A DNA stretch of 11,932 nt from Bacteroidales bacterium UBA4347 (GTDB lineage Bacteria > Bacteroidota > Bacteroidia > Bacteroidales > P3): NCBI GenBank assembly GCA_002394185.1, contig DGTB01000185.1, positions 1 to 11,932 on the forward strand. Reading direction: 5' to 3'. Under the pieces are notes generated by a model that ran no database searches, had not been told where the DNA came from, and saw nothing but the letters and a program-made list of their open reading frames with translations. Positions within the stretch are counted from its first letter, which is position 1. Every line of letters starts with the position of its first letter. Below, piece after piece: positions 6,653-11,932 of this stretch. The translations under genes and the position numbers were made by a program.

Positions 6653-7364
6653 TATCATCGAAGTCAGAGGATTGACGAAGAAATTCGGGGATTTCACCGC
6701 TGTGGATGGAATCAGTTTCAGTGTGGAAAGAGGCGAGATTTTCGGTTTCCTCGGTGCCAATGGCGCCGGCAAAACCACAGCCATGCGGATGCTCTGTGGT
6801 CTGTCGTTCCCCACGGCGGGCAGCGGCAAGGTGGCAGGATACGACGTGATGACCGAAGGCGAACAGATAAAAAGCCATATAGGCTATATGAGTCAGAGGT
6901 TTTCGCTATACGAGGATCTGACCGTGAACGAGAACATGGAACTTTTCGGAGGTATCTATGGAATGAAACGGGGAGACATTGCCGATCGCTCGTGCCAGTT
7001 GTTGCATGAAATCAGTTTTAGCGACCATGCCGACGACCTGGTCGGCTCGCTGCCCCTCGGATGGCGACAGAAGTTGGCTTTCATGGTGGCCACCATGCAT
7101 CGGCCCGAAATAGTGTTCCTCGATGAGCCGACGGGAGGAGTGGACCCCATCACACGGCGCCAGTTTTGGGACCTCATTCGTGCAGCTGCTGCACGGGGCA
7201 CCACGATTTTCGTCACTACCCATTATATGGACGAGGCCGAATACTGCTCGCGTATCAGCATCATGGTCGACGGGCGCATCAAAGCCCTCGATACGCCCCA
7301 AGCCCTCATGCTGCAGATGGATGCCAAGAACATGAACGAAGTATTTGTGAAACTATGCAGATAA
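6645..7364 (+). CDS. ABC transporter ATPase 2 (YbhF C-half-like), degenerate signature motif
   Basis: This second nucleotide-binding subunit has 239 residues. Walker A is GANGAGKTT (37-45), the Q-loop Gln84 is in YMSQRFSLYEDLTV, Walker B is IVFLDE (156-161), the D-loop GVD is followed by PITRR, and the H-loop His193 is in TTHYMDEAE. In place of LSGGQ it has LPLGWRQ (136-142), so the signature Ser and one Gly are lost. I recall similar LPLG signatures in RbbA/YhiH- and YbhF-type domains, so this is probably a subfamily trait and not decay. It aligns with ATPase 1 almost without gaps to the Q-loop, which supports origin by duplication. The ATG overlaps the end of ATPase 1 by 8 bp, and the permease start overlaps its own end by 10 bp, so the subunits are probably made in matched amounts. 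Confidence 0.94.
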   Translation: MDNIIEVRGLTKKFGDFTAVDGISFSVERGEIFGFLGANGAGKTTAMRMLCGLSFPTAGSGKVAGYDVMTEGEQIKSHIGYMSQRFSLYEDLTVNENMELFGGIYGMKRGDIADRSCQLLHEISFSDHADDLVGSLPLGWRQKLAFMVATMHRPEIVFLDEPTGGVDPITRRQFWDLIRAAAARGTTIFVTTHYMDEAEYCSRISIMVDGRIKALDTPQALMLQMDAKNMNEVFVKLCR

Positions 7365-8422
7365 AAATGTCGTCATTTATTAGGAAGGAAATGTTGCACA
7401 TCCTGCGCGACCGACGCACACTGCTCGTGGTGTTGGTCATCCCGCTCATGCTCATCATGTTGTTTGGTTTCACCGTCTCCACTGACGTGAACAACATCAA
7501 GGTGATGGTCTGTGCGCCGCATCGCAGTTATGCTGTTGCCGAGGCTGTCAACCGCATGACGGCCAGTCGCTATTTCGAATACAAAGGTTTTGTCGATGCC
7601 GGCGACATTGACCAATCGCTGCGTACGGGAAAGGCTGCCGCAGTGGTCGTGTTCGCCGACGATTATGATGTCTCAGGCAAGTACCAGTTGTTGCTCGACG
7701 GTGCCGATGTGAACACTGCGCGCACCTCACAGGCCTATCTGCAGAGTGTGCTGAGTACGGGTAACGTGGCAGTCAAGCAATCGGGCATACAGACCCACAT
7801 GCTATTCAATCCGCAGATGAAGAGTTCGTTCAACTTCGTTCCCGGCATCATGGGAATGATATTCCTTCTCATTTGTGCCATGATGACTTCCATCAGCATT
7901 GTCAAGGAAAAGGAGACGGGAACGATGGAGGTGTTGTTGGTGTCGCCGGTGAAGCCTATCTATATCATCGTATCGAAGATGATACCCTACCTGCTGTTGA
8001 GTTTCATTGATCTGGTGATTATTTTGGTGCTTGCCTACTTCGTGCTCGATGTTCCGTTGGCCGGAGGTGTGGGCAATGTGGTGTTGGTGTCGGTGCTATA
8101 TCTGGTGCTGGCATTGGCGTTGGGAATGATGGTATCGAACGTGGTGGAGAGCCAGGTGGCGGCCTTGCTCATCAGCGCTATGGTGATGATTATGCCAGTG
8201 ATCTTCTTTTCGGGGTTGTTGTTTCCGACGGAGAATATTCCGTGGGCATTGCGATGGATAAGCTATGTGGTGCCTCCGAGATGGTACATCGATGCTATGC
8301 GCAAACTGATGATTGAAGGAGTGGACCTGAAGGGAGTGCTGCTGGAGGTGGGCGTACTGTTGGCGGAGACCGTGGTGCTAATGACAGCAGCGGTGAAGAA
8401 ATTTAACGACCGATTGGAATAA
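7355..8422 (+). CDS. ABC-2 type transporter permease 1 (YbhS/YbhR-like)
   Basis: This inner-membrane subunit has 355 residues from the ATG at 7355, which overlaps the ATPase 2 stop by 10 bp; an ATG at 7367, 2 nt after that stop, is an alternative. The topology is that of ABC-2 exporters: an amphipathic start (SFIRKEMLHILRDRRT), TM1 at about 22-42, a large extracytoplasmic domain at about 45-158, then five predicted membrane segments near 160-182, 208-230, 238-260, 266-290 and 327-347. The coupling region SIVKEKETGTMEVLLVSPV (181-199), followed by SKMIPY, is the family's cytoplasmic signature, and ENIPWALRWISYVVPPRWYID (293-313) is the conserved segment before the last helix. It should pair with permease 2 to form the translocation path. 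The substrate cannot be read from sequence; drugs and lipid-like molecules are usual for the family. Confidence 0.93.
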   Translation: MQIKMSSFIRKEMLHILRDRRTLLVVLVIPLMLIMLFGFTVSTDVNNIKVMVCAPHRSYAVAEAVNRMTASRYFEYKGFVDAGDIDQSLRTGKAAAVVVFADDYDVSGKYQLLLDGADVNTARTSQAYLQSVLSTGNVAVKQSGIQTHMLFNPQMKSSFNFVPGIMGMIFLLICAMMTSISIVKEKETGTMEVLLVSPVKPIYIIVSKMIPYLLLSFIDLVIILVLAYFVLDVPLAGGVGNVVLVSVLYLVLALALGMMVSNVVESQVAALLISAMVMIMPVIFFSGLLFPTENIPWALRWISYVVPPRWYIDAMRKLMIEGVDLKGVLLEVGVLLAETVVLMTAAVKKFNDRLE

Positions 8423-8433
8423 AGAATAATGAT

Positions 8434-9516
8434 ATGTCTGCATTGGTTTTTTTGATCAAGAAGGAATTTATCCAGTTCCGTCGAAACAGGTTTGTGTCGC
8501 GTCTGGTCTTTCTGTTGCCCATCATCGTGATGCTGATTGTGCCGCTGGTGGCCAACATGGATGTGAAGGGTGTGAATGTGGCGGTGGTGGACATGGACCG
8601 GTCGGGGCTGAGCGGAAGGATGGTCTCGCATCTGGAGGCATCAAAGCAGTTGCGGGTCCGACTTGTGGTGACTGACTATAGGCAAGCCTACGACTTGTTG
8701 GAAGCAGGTAAGGTGGATGTTATCGTTACGATTCCAGAGGGTTGCGAGCAGACGCAGATGCTCGGACGCATGCCAGATATCAAGATTGACGCCAATGCGG
8801 TCAATGCCACTAAGAGCGGCCTTGGGTCGCAGTATGTCATTGCCTCCCTCACGCCACTTCTAACAGATGGGTCTGCGGTGTTGTCACCAAGCGTCAGGTA
8901 CTTCTACAATGAGACGTTGGACTATCGTTTCTATATGATTCCGGCGTTCATCATCATCATTATCATGCTGATATGCTGTTTTATCCCCGCATTGAACCTT
9001 GTTTTGGAAAAGGAGAAGGGTACGATAGAGCAGATTAATGTGACACCCGTTTCTCGAATGGAGTTCACACTGAGCAAACTGATTCCTTATTGGATTATCG
9101 GGATGGTGGCTCTGACCGAGGCCATTCTCACAGCGGGATTGGTCTATGGCCTATGGCCTGAGGGCAGTCTGGCGAGCATCTATTTGGCGGCTCTGGTTTT
9201 TGCGCTGGCCATGTCTGGATTTGCCATCACTGTGGCGAATATCTCTGACACGATGCAACAGTGCATCTTTGTAATGTTCTTCTTTGTGATGCTGTTCATG
9301 CTGATGAGCGGATTGTTGACGCCGCTGGACTCGATGCCGCAATGGGCACAATGGTTGACTGTGGCTTTCCCGCCTCGCTGGTTTGTGGGTATCATGCGTG
9401 CTGTATACCTCAAAGGTACCACCCTTGCCGAGTTGGCCCCCGACTTTCTGGCTCTTGCTGTTGTGGCCACCTTCTTTTGCATTGTGGCTATAGTGACCTA
9501 CCGTAAACAAAAATAA
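8434..9516 (+). CDS. ABC-2 type transporter permease 2 (YbhR/YbhS-like)
   Basis: This is the second inner-membrane permease, 360 residues, starting 11 nt after permease 1 and sharing its plan: an N-terminal FLIKKEFIQFRRNRF, TM1 at about 22-41, an extracytoplasmic domain at 42-165, and five further hydrophobic segments at about 166-188, 217-240, 247-268, 276-298 and 335-355. Hydrophobic runs include AFIIIIIMLICCFIPAL and MFFFVMLFMLMSGLL. The cytoplasmic coupling motif is VLEKEKGTIEQINVTPV (190-206), then SKLIPYW. AQWLTVAFPPRWFVGIMR matches the pre-terminal motif of permease 1. The two proteins are clearly paralogous but diverged, consistent with a heterodimeric membrane domain matching the heterodimeric ATPases. 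It is the last gene of the operon. No hairpin terminator is apparent after it; the next transcription signal is the promoter motif 27 nt downstream. Confidence 0.93.
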   Translation: MSALVFLIKKEFIQFRRNRFVSRLVFLLPIIVMLIVPLVANMDVKGVNVAVVDMDRSGLSGRMVSHLEASKQLRVRLVVTDYRQAYDLLEAGKVDVIVTIPEGCEQTQMLGRMPDIKIDANAVNATKSGLGSQYVIASLTPLLTDGSAVLSPSVRYFYNETLDYRFYMIPAFIIIIIMLICCFIPALNLVLEKEKGTIEQINVTPVSRMEFTLSKLIPYWIIGMVALTEAILTAGLVYGLWPEGSLASIYLAALVFALAMSGFAITVANISDTMQQCIFVMFFFVMLFMLMSGLLTPLDSMPQWAQWLTVAFPPRWFVGIMRAVYLKGTTLAELAPDFLALAVVATFFCIVAIVTYRKQK

Positions 9517-9543
9517 AAAAAACGTCCATCGTGAAATAATTTG

Positions 9544-9551
9544 TATCTTTG
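9544..9551 (+). promoter_or_regulatory. Bacteroidota -7 promoter element (TATCTTTG) before the hypothetical gene
   Basis: TATCTTTG fits TAnnTTTG exactly, but I see no good TTTG or TTG about 19-21 nt upstream (9521-9524 is AACG), so the promoter is half-supported. Transcription would start near 9558 and leave a leader of about 150 nt before the ATG at 9710. That leader holds the inverted repeat described separately. Confidence 0.55.
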
Positions 9552-9595
9552 CCGTACCTAAAGAGAATGCCTGATATGCGTTAATTGCCTTTAAA

Positions 9596-9713
9596 TCATA
9601 GTTTTTATTGTCGATAGACACTGCTGTTCCGGACGTGAAAACGCCCGATGCAGGGGGATGCTGCGCCCTTTTCGGCAGCGAGTTGTTTGACCGTTTAATA
9701 AAAAAAACTATGA
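9596..9713 (+). promoter_or_regulatory. Leader inverted repeat that includes the start codon of the hypothetical gene
   Basis: TCATAGT at 9596-9602 is exactly complementary to ACTATGA at 9707-9713, which contains the ATG at 9710. Pairing continues through the T tract at 9603-9606 with the A tract at 9703-9706, and ATT at 9607-9609 can pair with AAT at 9697-9699 if three A residues bulge. The stem is therefore about 14 bp and encloses roughly 90 nt of GC-rich sequence, including a small hairpin around 9661-9678 (CTGC paired with GCAG). If formed in RNA it would mask the start codon. Much of the stem beyond the first 7 bp is A-T pairing, so chance cannot be excluded. I do not recognise a known riboswitch class. 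Confidence 0.45.
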
Positions 9714-10216
9714 TGAAGGAAGACAAAAGAATCCGTATCAACAAACGCATGATGGCATGGAGCAACGGAGAACGCATCAATGTAATTCCTAGCGTGTGGT
9801 GTGAAGTGGACGACTATGGAAAGACACTGATTGGCTATCGTCGTGGCCTCCGTGAGGGCGACGAGTTTCTCTATCCCTGCACCATTATCCGCGAGGAGTG
9901 CCACTGCCGGGAGTACGAGGCCGACCGCTACTGGGAGCGTGGCATGCAGGTGGCCGCGCTGGAGCAGATGATGGGTGCCGCTTCGAGGGTACTGCCCGAC
10001 GAGAGCGTAGGCTTCGAGTTCGAGGATGTGCAGTGGCTCGACCCGAAGGAGATGGTCTACTGGCACCCCAATGTCCTTGAGTTCCTGCGCTTGATGCGCC
10101 GTTGCGAGGGCTACTGCAAGCAGAATCCCCGCCTTTGGCCGCTGCTGGAAAGCAGCCGAATCCACCGCGCCTACCGCCGCTACCTCTCCGACCTCGGTCG
10201 CTGGGCTCGCGAGTAA
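9710..10216 (+). CDS. Hypothetical protein, 168 residues, family not recognised
   Basis: I do not recognise this protein. The ATG at 9710 (or the next codon, also ATG) is chosen because the upstream in-frame extension back to a TTG at 9608 runs through the structured leader. The protein has no signal peptide or membrane segment, so it is probably cytoplasmic. It is rich in Arg, Glu and aromatic residues. It has a basic start (KEDKRIRINKRMMAW), a beta-rich region with IPSVWCEVDDYGKTLIGYRRG (26-46), clustered cysteines at C57, C64, C66 and later C132, C136, and an Arg-rich helical C-terminus from about 122 (LEFLRLMRRCEGYCKQ, IHRAYRRYLSDLGRW). The pairs CHC and CEGYC might bind metal, but no standard finger spacing is clear. 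Codon pattern and length argue for a real gene, as do its promoter motif and terminator. Confidence 0.75.
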   Translation: MMKEDKRIRINKRMMAWSNGERINVIPSVWCEVDDYGKTLIGYRRGLREGDEFLYPCTIIREECHCREYEADRYWERGMQVAALEQMMGAASRVLPDESVGFEFEDVQWLDPKEMVYWHPNVLEFLRLMRRCEGYCKQNPRLWPLLESSRIHRAYRRYLSDLGRWARE

Positions 10217-10222
10217 GCAGAA

Positions 10223-10262
10223 AGAAGCATCGGGACCTGCCAGTGCAGGTCCCGATGCTTCT
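10223..10262. terminator. Strong hairpin terminator shared by convergent genes
   Basis: An 18-bp perfect stem (10223-10240 with 10245-10262) closes on the 4-nt loop CAGT. It lies 6 nt after the stop of the hypothetical gene and 22 nt after the end of the minus-strand hbd gene, so it can serve both. The T tract after the stem is weak on both strands (CTGTTG on plus, TTCTGC on minus), so termination may be partial or depend on RNA processing. Confidence 0.8.
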
Positions 10263-10284
10263 CTGTTGTATGTGTGCGCAGGCA

Positions 10285-11121
10285 TCAATATTTGTAGAAG
10301 CCTTCGCCGGTCTTGCGGCCGAGGAGGCCGGCGCGGACCATCTTGCGCAGCAGGGGGTGGGGACGATACTTGGGATCGCCGAACTCTTTGTAGAGCACCT
10401 CCATGATGGCCAGGTTGACATCGTTGCCGATGAGATCGGCCAGGGCCAGGGGTCCCATGGGGTGGTTGGCACCGAGCATCATGCACTTGTCGATGTCCTC
10501 GGCGCTGGCGATACCGTCGGCGAGGATGCCGACAGCCTCGTTGATCATGGGGATGAGGATGCGGTTGACCACGAAGCCGGGGGCTTCCTTCACTTCGACG
10601 GGCTGTTTGCCGATCTCGGTGGCGAGGTCGATGACGCACTTCACGACGGCGTCGCTGGTGAGCTGGCCGCGGATGACCTCGACGAGGGCCATGCGGTCGG
10701 CGGGGTTGAAGAAGTGCATGCCGATGAACTGGGCCGGACGCTTGGTGCAGGCGGCAATCTCGGTGATGCTCAGCGACGAGCTGTTGGTGGCGAAGATGGT
10801 CTCAGGCTTGCAGATACCGTCGAGCTCGGTGAAGACGTCCTTCTTGAGCTGCATCTCCTCCACGGCGGCCTCGATGACGAGGTCGGCGTCGGCGAAGGTG
10901 GCGTAGTCGGTGGTAGTGGTGATGTTCTTGAGGATGGCGTCGACGGCTTCCTGGGTCATCTTGCCTTTCTCAACGAGTTTGCCGTAGCCTTTGGCGATGG
11001 AGGCCATGGCCTTGTCGAGGCTGGCCTGGGTGCGGCTCTTCATGGTGACGGGCATTTTGGCGGCGAAGGCTTTGACAATGCCTTTGGCCATGGTGCCGGT
11101 TCCAATAACACAGATCTTCAT
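10285..11121 (-). CDS. hbd: 3-hydroxybutyryl-CoA dehydrogenase (3-hydroxyacyl-CoA dehydrogenase)
   Basis: This cytoplasmic enzyme interconverts 3-hydroxybutyryl-CoA and acetoacetyl-CoA using NAD(P). The 278 residues are close to the roughly 280 of clostridial Hbd. The Rossmann fold begins with MKICVIGTGTMAKG (1-14), fitting GxGxxA/G, and DLVIEAAVEE (80-89) is the next conserved strand. The catalytic set is Ser114-116 in TNSSSLSIT, His136 in GMHFFNPADRM and Asn186 in PGFVVNRILIPMINEA. The C-terminal helical dimerisation domain ends with the family signature GLLGRKTGEGFYKY. The single-domain form, without a fused hydratase, and the crotonase gene directly upstream favour a butyrate or crotonyl-CoA role over long-chain fatty acid degradation. 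No clear TAnnTTTG promoter lies in the 70-nt gap upstream, so it is probably transcribed with the crotonase. Confidence 0.94.
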   Translation of the reverse strand: MKICVIGTGTMAKGIVKAFAAKMPVTMKSRTQASLDKAMASIAKGYGKLVEKGKMTQEAVDAILKNITTTTDYATFADADLVIEAAVEEMQLKKDVFTELDGICKPETIFATNSSSLSITEIAACTKRPAQFIGMHFFNPADRMALVEVIRGQLTSDAVVKCVIDLATEIGKQPVEVKEAPGFVVNRILIPMINEAVGILADGIASAEDIDKCMMLGANHPMGPLALADLIGNDVNLAIMEVLYKEFGDPKYRPHPLLRKMVRAGLLGRKTGEGFYKY

Positions 11122-11191
11122 AATGGTATAAAAATTTATAGTTAATAATTAATAATTGTTTTGTCGTGTGGCGCGGCCTTTAGGCTGCGCA
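11122..11191 (-). other. crt-hbd intergenic region with small imperfect hairpin
   Basis: Directly after the crotonase stop, 11171-11190 forms an imperfect hairpin: GCGC arms and GCC/GGC around a TAAA loop, with one A-C mismatch. No T tract follows on the minus strand, so termination is doubtful. The rest is AT-rich leader, including a TTAATAAT-type repeat at 11142-11157, common before Bacteroidota start codons. I see no convincing promoter element. Confidence 0.4.
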
Positions 11192-11932
11192 TTATTTACC
11201 TTGAAATTCGCATTTCCCCTTGGTGAGGAAAGCCTGCATGCCGTTCTTCTGGTCCTCAGTGCTGAAGCACATGCCGAAGGCCTGGTTTTCGAAGGCTATG
11301 GCCTCCTCGGCCTCCATGTCGTACTCGGTGTTGATGCACAGCTTGGCGGCGCTGACGGCCAAGGGGGCGTTGGCGCAGATCTGGTTGGCCAGCTCCATGG
11401 CTTTGTCCATCAGTTCGGCCTGCGGCACCACGGCGTTGACCAGGCCGATGCGCAGGGCCTCGTCGGCCTTGATGTTCTTGCCGGTGAAGATGAGCTGCTT
11501 AGCCATGCCCATGCCCACGAGGCGGGCCAGGCGCACCGTGCCGCTGAAGCCCGGGATGATGCCCAGACCCACTTCCGGCTGGCCGAAACGGGCGTTGTCG
11601 GAGCAGATGCGAATGTCGCAGGCCATAGCCAGCTCGCAGCCTCCGCCGAGGGCGAAACCGTTGACGGCGGCGATGACGGGGCAGGGGAGGGTTTCGATCT
11701 GGCGGAAGACCTCGGCTCCGGTCTTGCCGAAGTGCTCGCCCTGTTGGGGACCAAGGGTGGCCATCTCGCTGATGTCGGCGCCGGCCACGAAGCTCTTCTC
11801 GCCGTCGCCGGTAACGATGAGGCAGCGGAAACGATGGGTGTCGAATTCGTCCAGATATTCGCCTATCTCCTTCAGTATGGTGCTGTTGATGGCATTCAGG
11901 CTCTTGGGTGCGCTGATGGTCATGATGGCCAC
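11192..11932 (-). CDS. crt: Enoyl-CoA hydratase/crotonase family protein (N-terminus outside window)
   Basis: Crotonases of this type hydrate crotonyl-CoA to 3-hydroxybutyryl-CoA, the step paired with Hbd. The window shows 246 residues. The first visible codon is GTG, but the sequence there (VAIMTISAPKSLNAIN) is the conserved first strand, usually preceded by about 10-15 residues, so the true start lies beyond base 11932. Oxyanion-hole segments are SFVAGADISEM (48-58) and GFALGGGCE (92-100). Both catalytic glutamates are present: E100 in GGGCELAMACD and E120 in FGQPEVGLGIIPG, 20 residues apart as in classical enoyl-CoA hydratases. The rest (LARLVG, AKQLIFTGKNIKADEA, GLVNAVVP) is typical, and the end KNGMQAFLTKGKCEFQGK fits a short-chain enzyme. 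It is 70 nt upstream of hbd on the same strand. The symbol is inferred from context. Confidence 0.92.
   Translation of the reverse strand: MAIMTISAPKSLNAINSTILKEIGEYLDEFDTHRFRCLIVTGDGEKSFVAGADISEMATLGPQQGEHFGKTGAEVFRQIETLPCPVIAAVNGFALGGGCELAMACDIRICSDNARFGQPEVGLGIIPGFSGTVRLARLVGMGMAKQLIFTGKNIKADEALRIGLVNAVVPQAELMDKAMELANQICANAPLAVSAAKLCINTEYDMEAEEAIAFENQAFGMCFSTEDQKNGMQAFLTKGKCEFQGK

Noticed and set aside
9567..9584. Tiny leader ORF (ATG to TAA, five codons, MPDMR) in the leader of the hypothetical gene.
   Set aside because: It has no repeated regulatory codon and no ribosome-binding sequence, and very short frames arise often by chance.
9697..9713. A-rich tract with AAAAAACTA resembling the tail of preQ1-I riboswitches.
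   Set aside because: The upstream P1 stem and C-rich loop of that class could not be found, and the gene is not a recognised queuosine gene.
10102..11145. Open frame of 347 codons on the plus strand antisense to hbd.
   Set aside because: It is a mirror of hbd codons (Gly/Asp/Val-rich low-complexity translation) and runs through the bidirectional hairpin.

Overview
The window looks like chromosome from a fairly GC-rich member of the Bacteroidota, most likely a Bacteroidales. Two upstream elements fit the Bacteroidota promoter form TAnnTTTG (TATTTTTG at 3071-3078, with TTTG 19 nt before it, and TATCTTTG at 9544-9551). Shine-Dalgarno sequences are mostly absent, and several proteins (the sigma-54 activator, MiaA, the efflux lipoprotein and first ATPase) resemble Bacteroidales members of their families. 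The lineage call rests on these features and on recall, not on a search.

Layout. (1) 1-2849, plus strand: the C-terminal part of a sigma-54-dependent activator, then aroA (EPSP synthase, 8 nt later), then miaA (tRNA dimethylallyltransferase). An 8-bp tandem repeat fills the aroA-miaA gap. (2) 2850-3129: a gene-free stretch holding a large imperfect inverted repeat with internal 11-bp repeats, then an AT-rich promoter region with several palindromes. (3) 3130-9516, plus strand: seven tightly packed or overlapping genes: TetR-type regulator, TolC-type outer-membrane channel, lipoprotein membrane-fusion protein, two ABC ATPases and two ABC-2 permeases. This is a complete self-regulated tripartite ABC exporter with the same logic as Escherichia coli cecR-ybhGFSR, but with the ATPases as separate genes and its own outer-membrane channel. 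(4) 9517-10216: a promoter, a structured leader that could fold over the start codon, and an unrecognised 168-residue protein. (5) 10223-10262: a strong hairpin shared by convergent transcription units. (6) 10285-11932, minus strand: 3-hydroxybutyryl-CoA dehydrogenase preceded by a crotonase cut by the window edge, two consecutive steps of acyl-CoA beta-oxidation or butyrate-type metabolism.

The most interesting observation is in the exporter. ATPase 1 has lost the Q-loop Gln and the H-loop His but keeps its LSGG signature; ATPase 2 keeps Gln and His but has lost the signature. In a heterodimer all the defects fall in one composite ATP site and the other stays canonical. Other points worth checking are the repeated TTGTYGAA half-sites around the regulator promoter, the dyad element after miaA, the tandem repeat before miaA and the start-codon hairpin before the hypothetical gene. 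The systems themselves belong to known families; I see no wholly new machinery.
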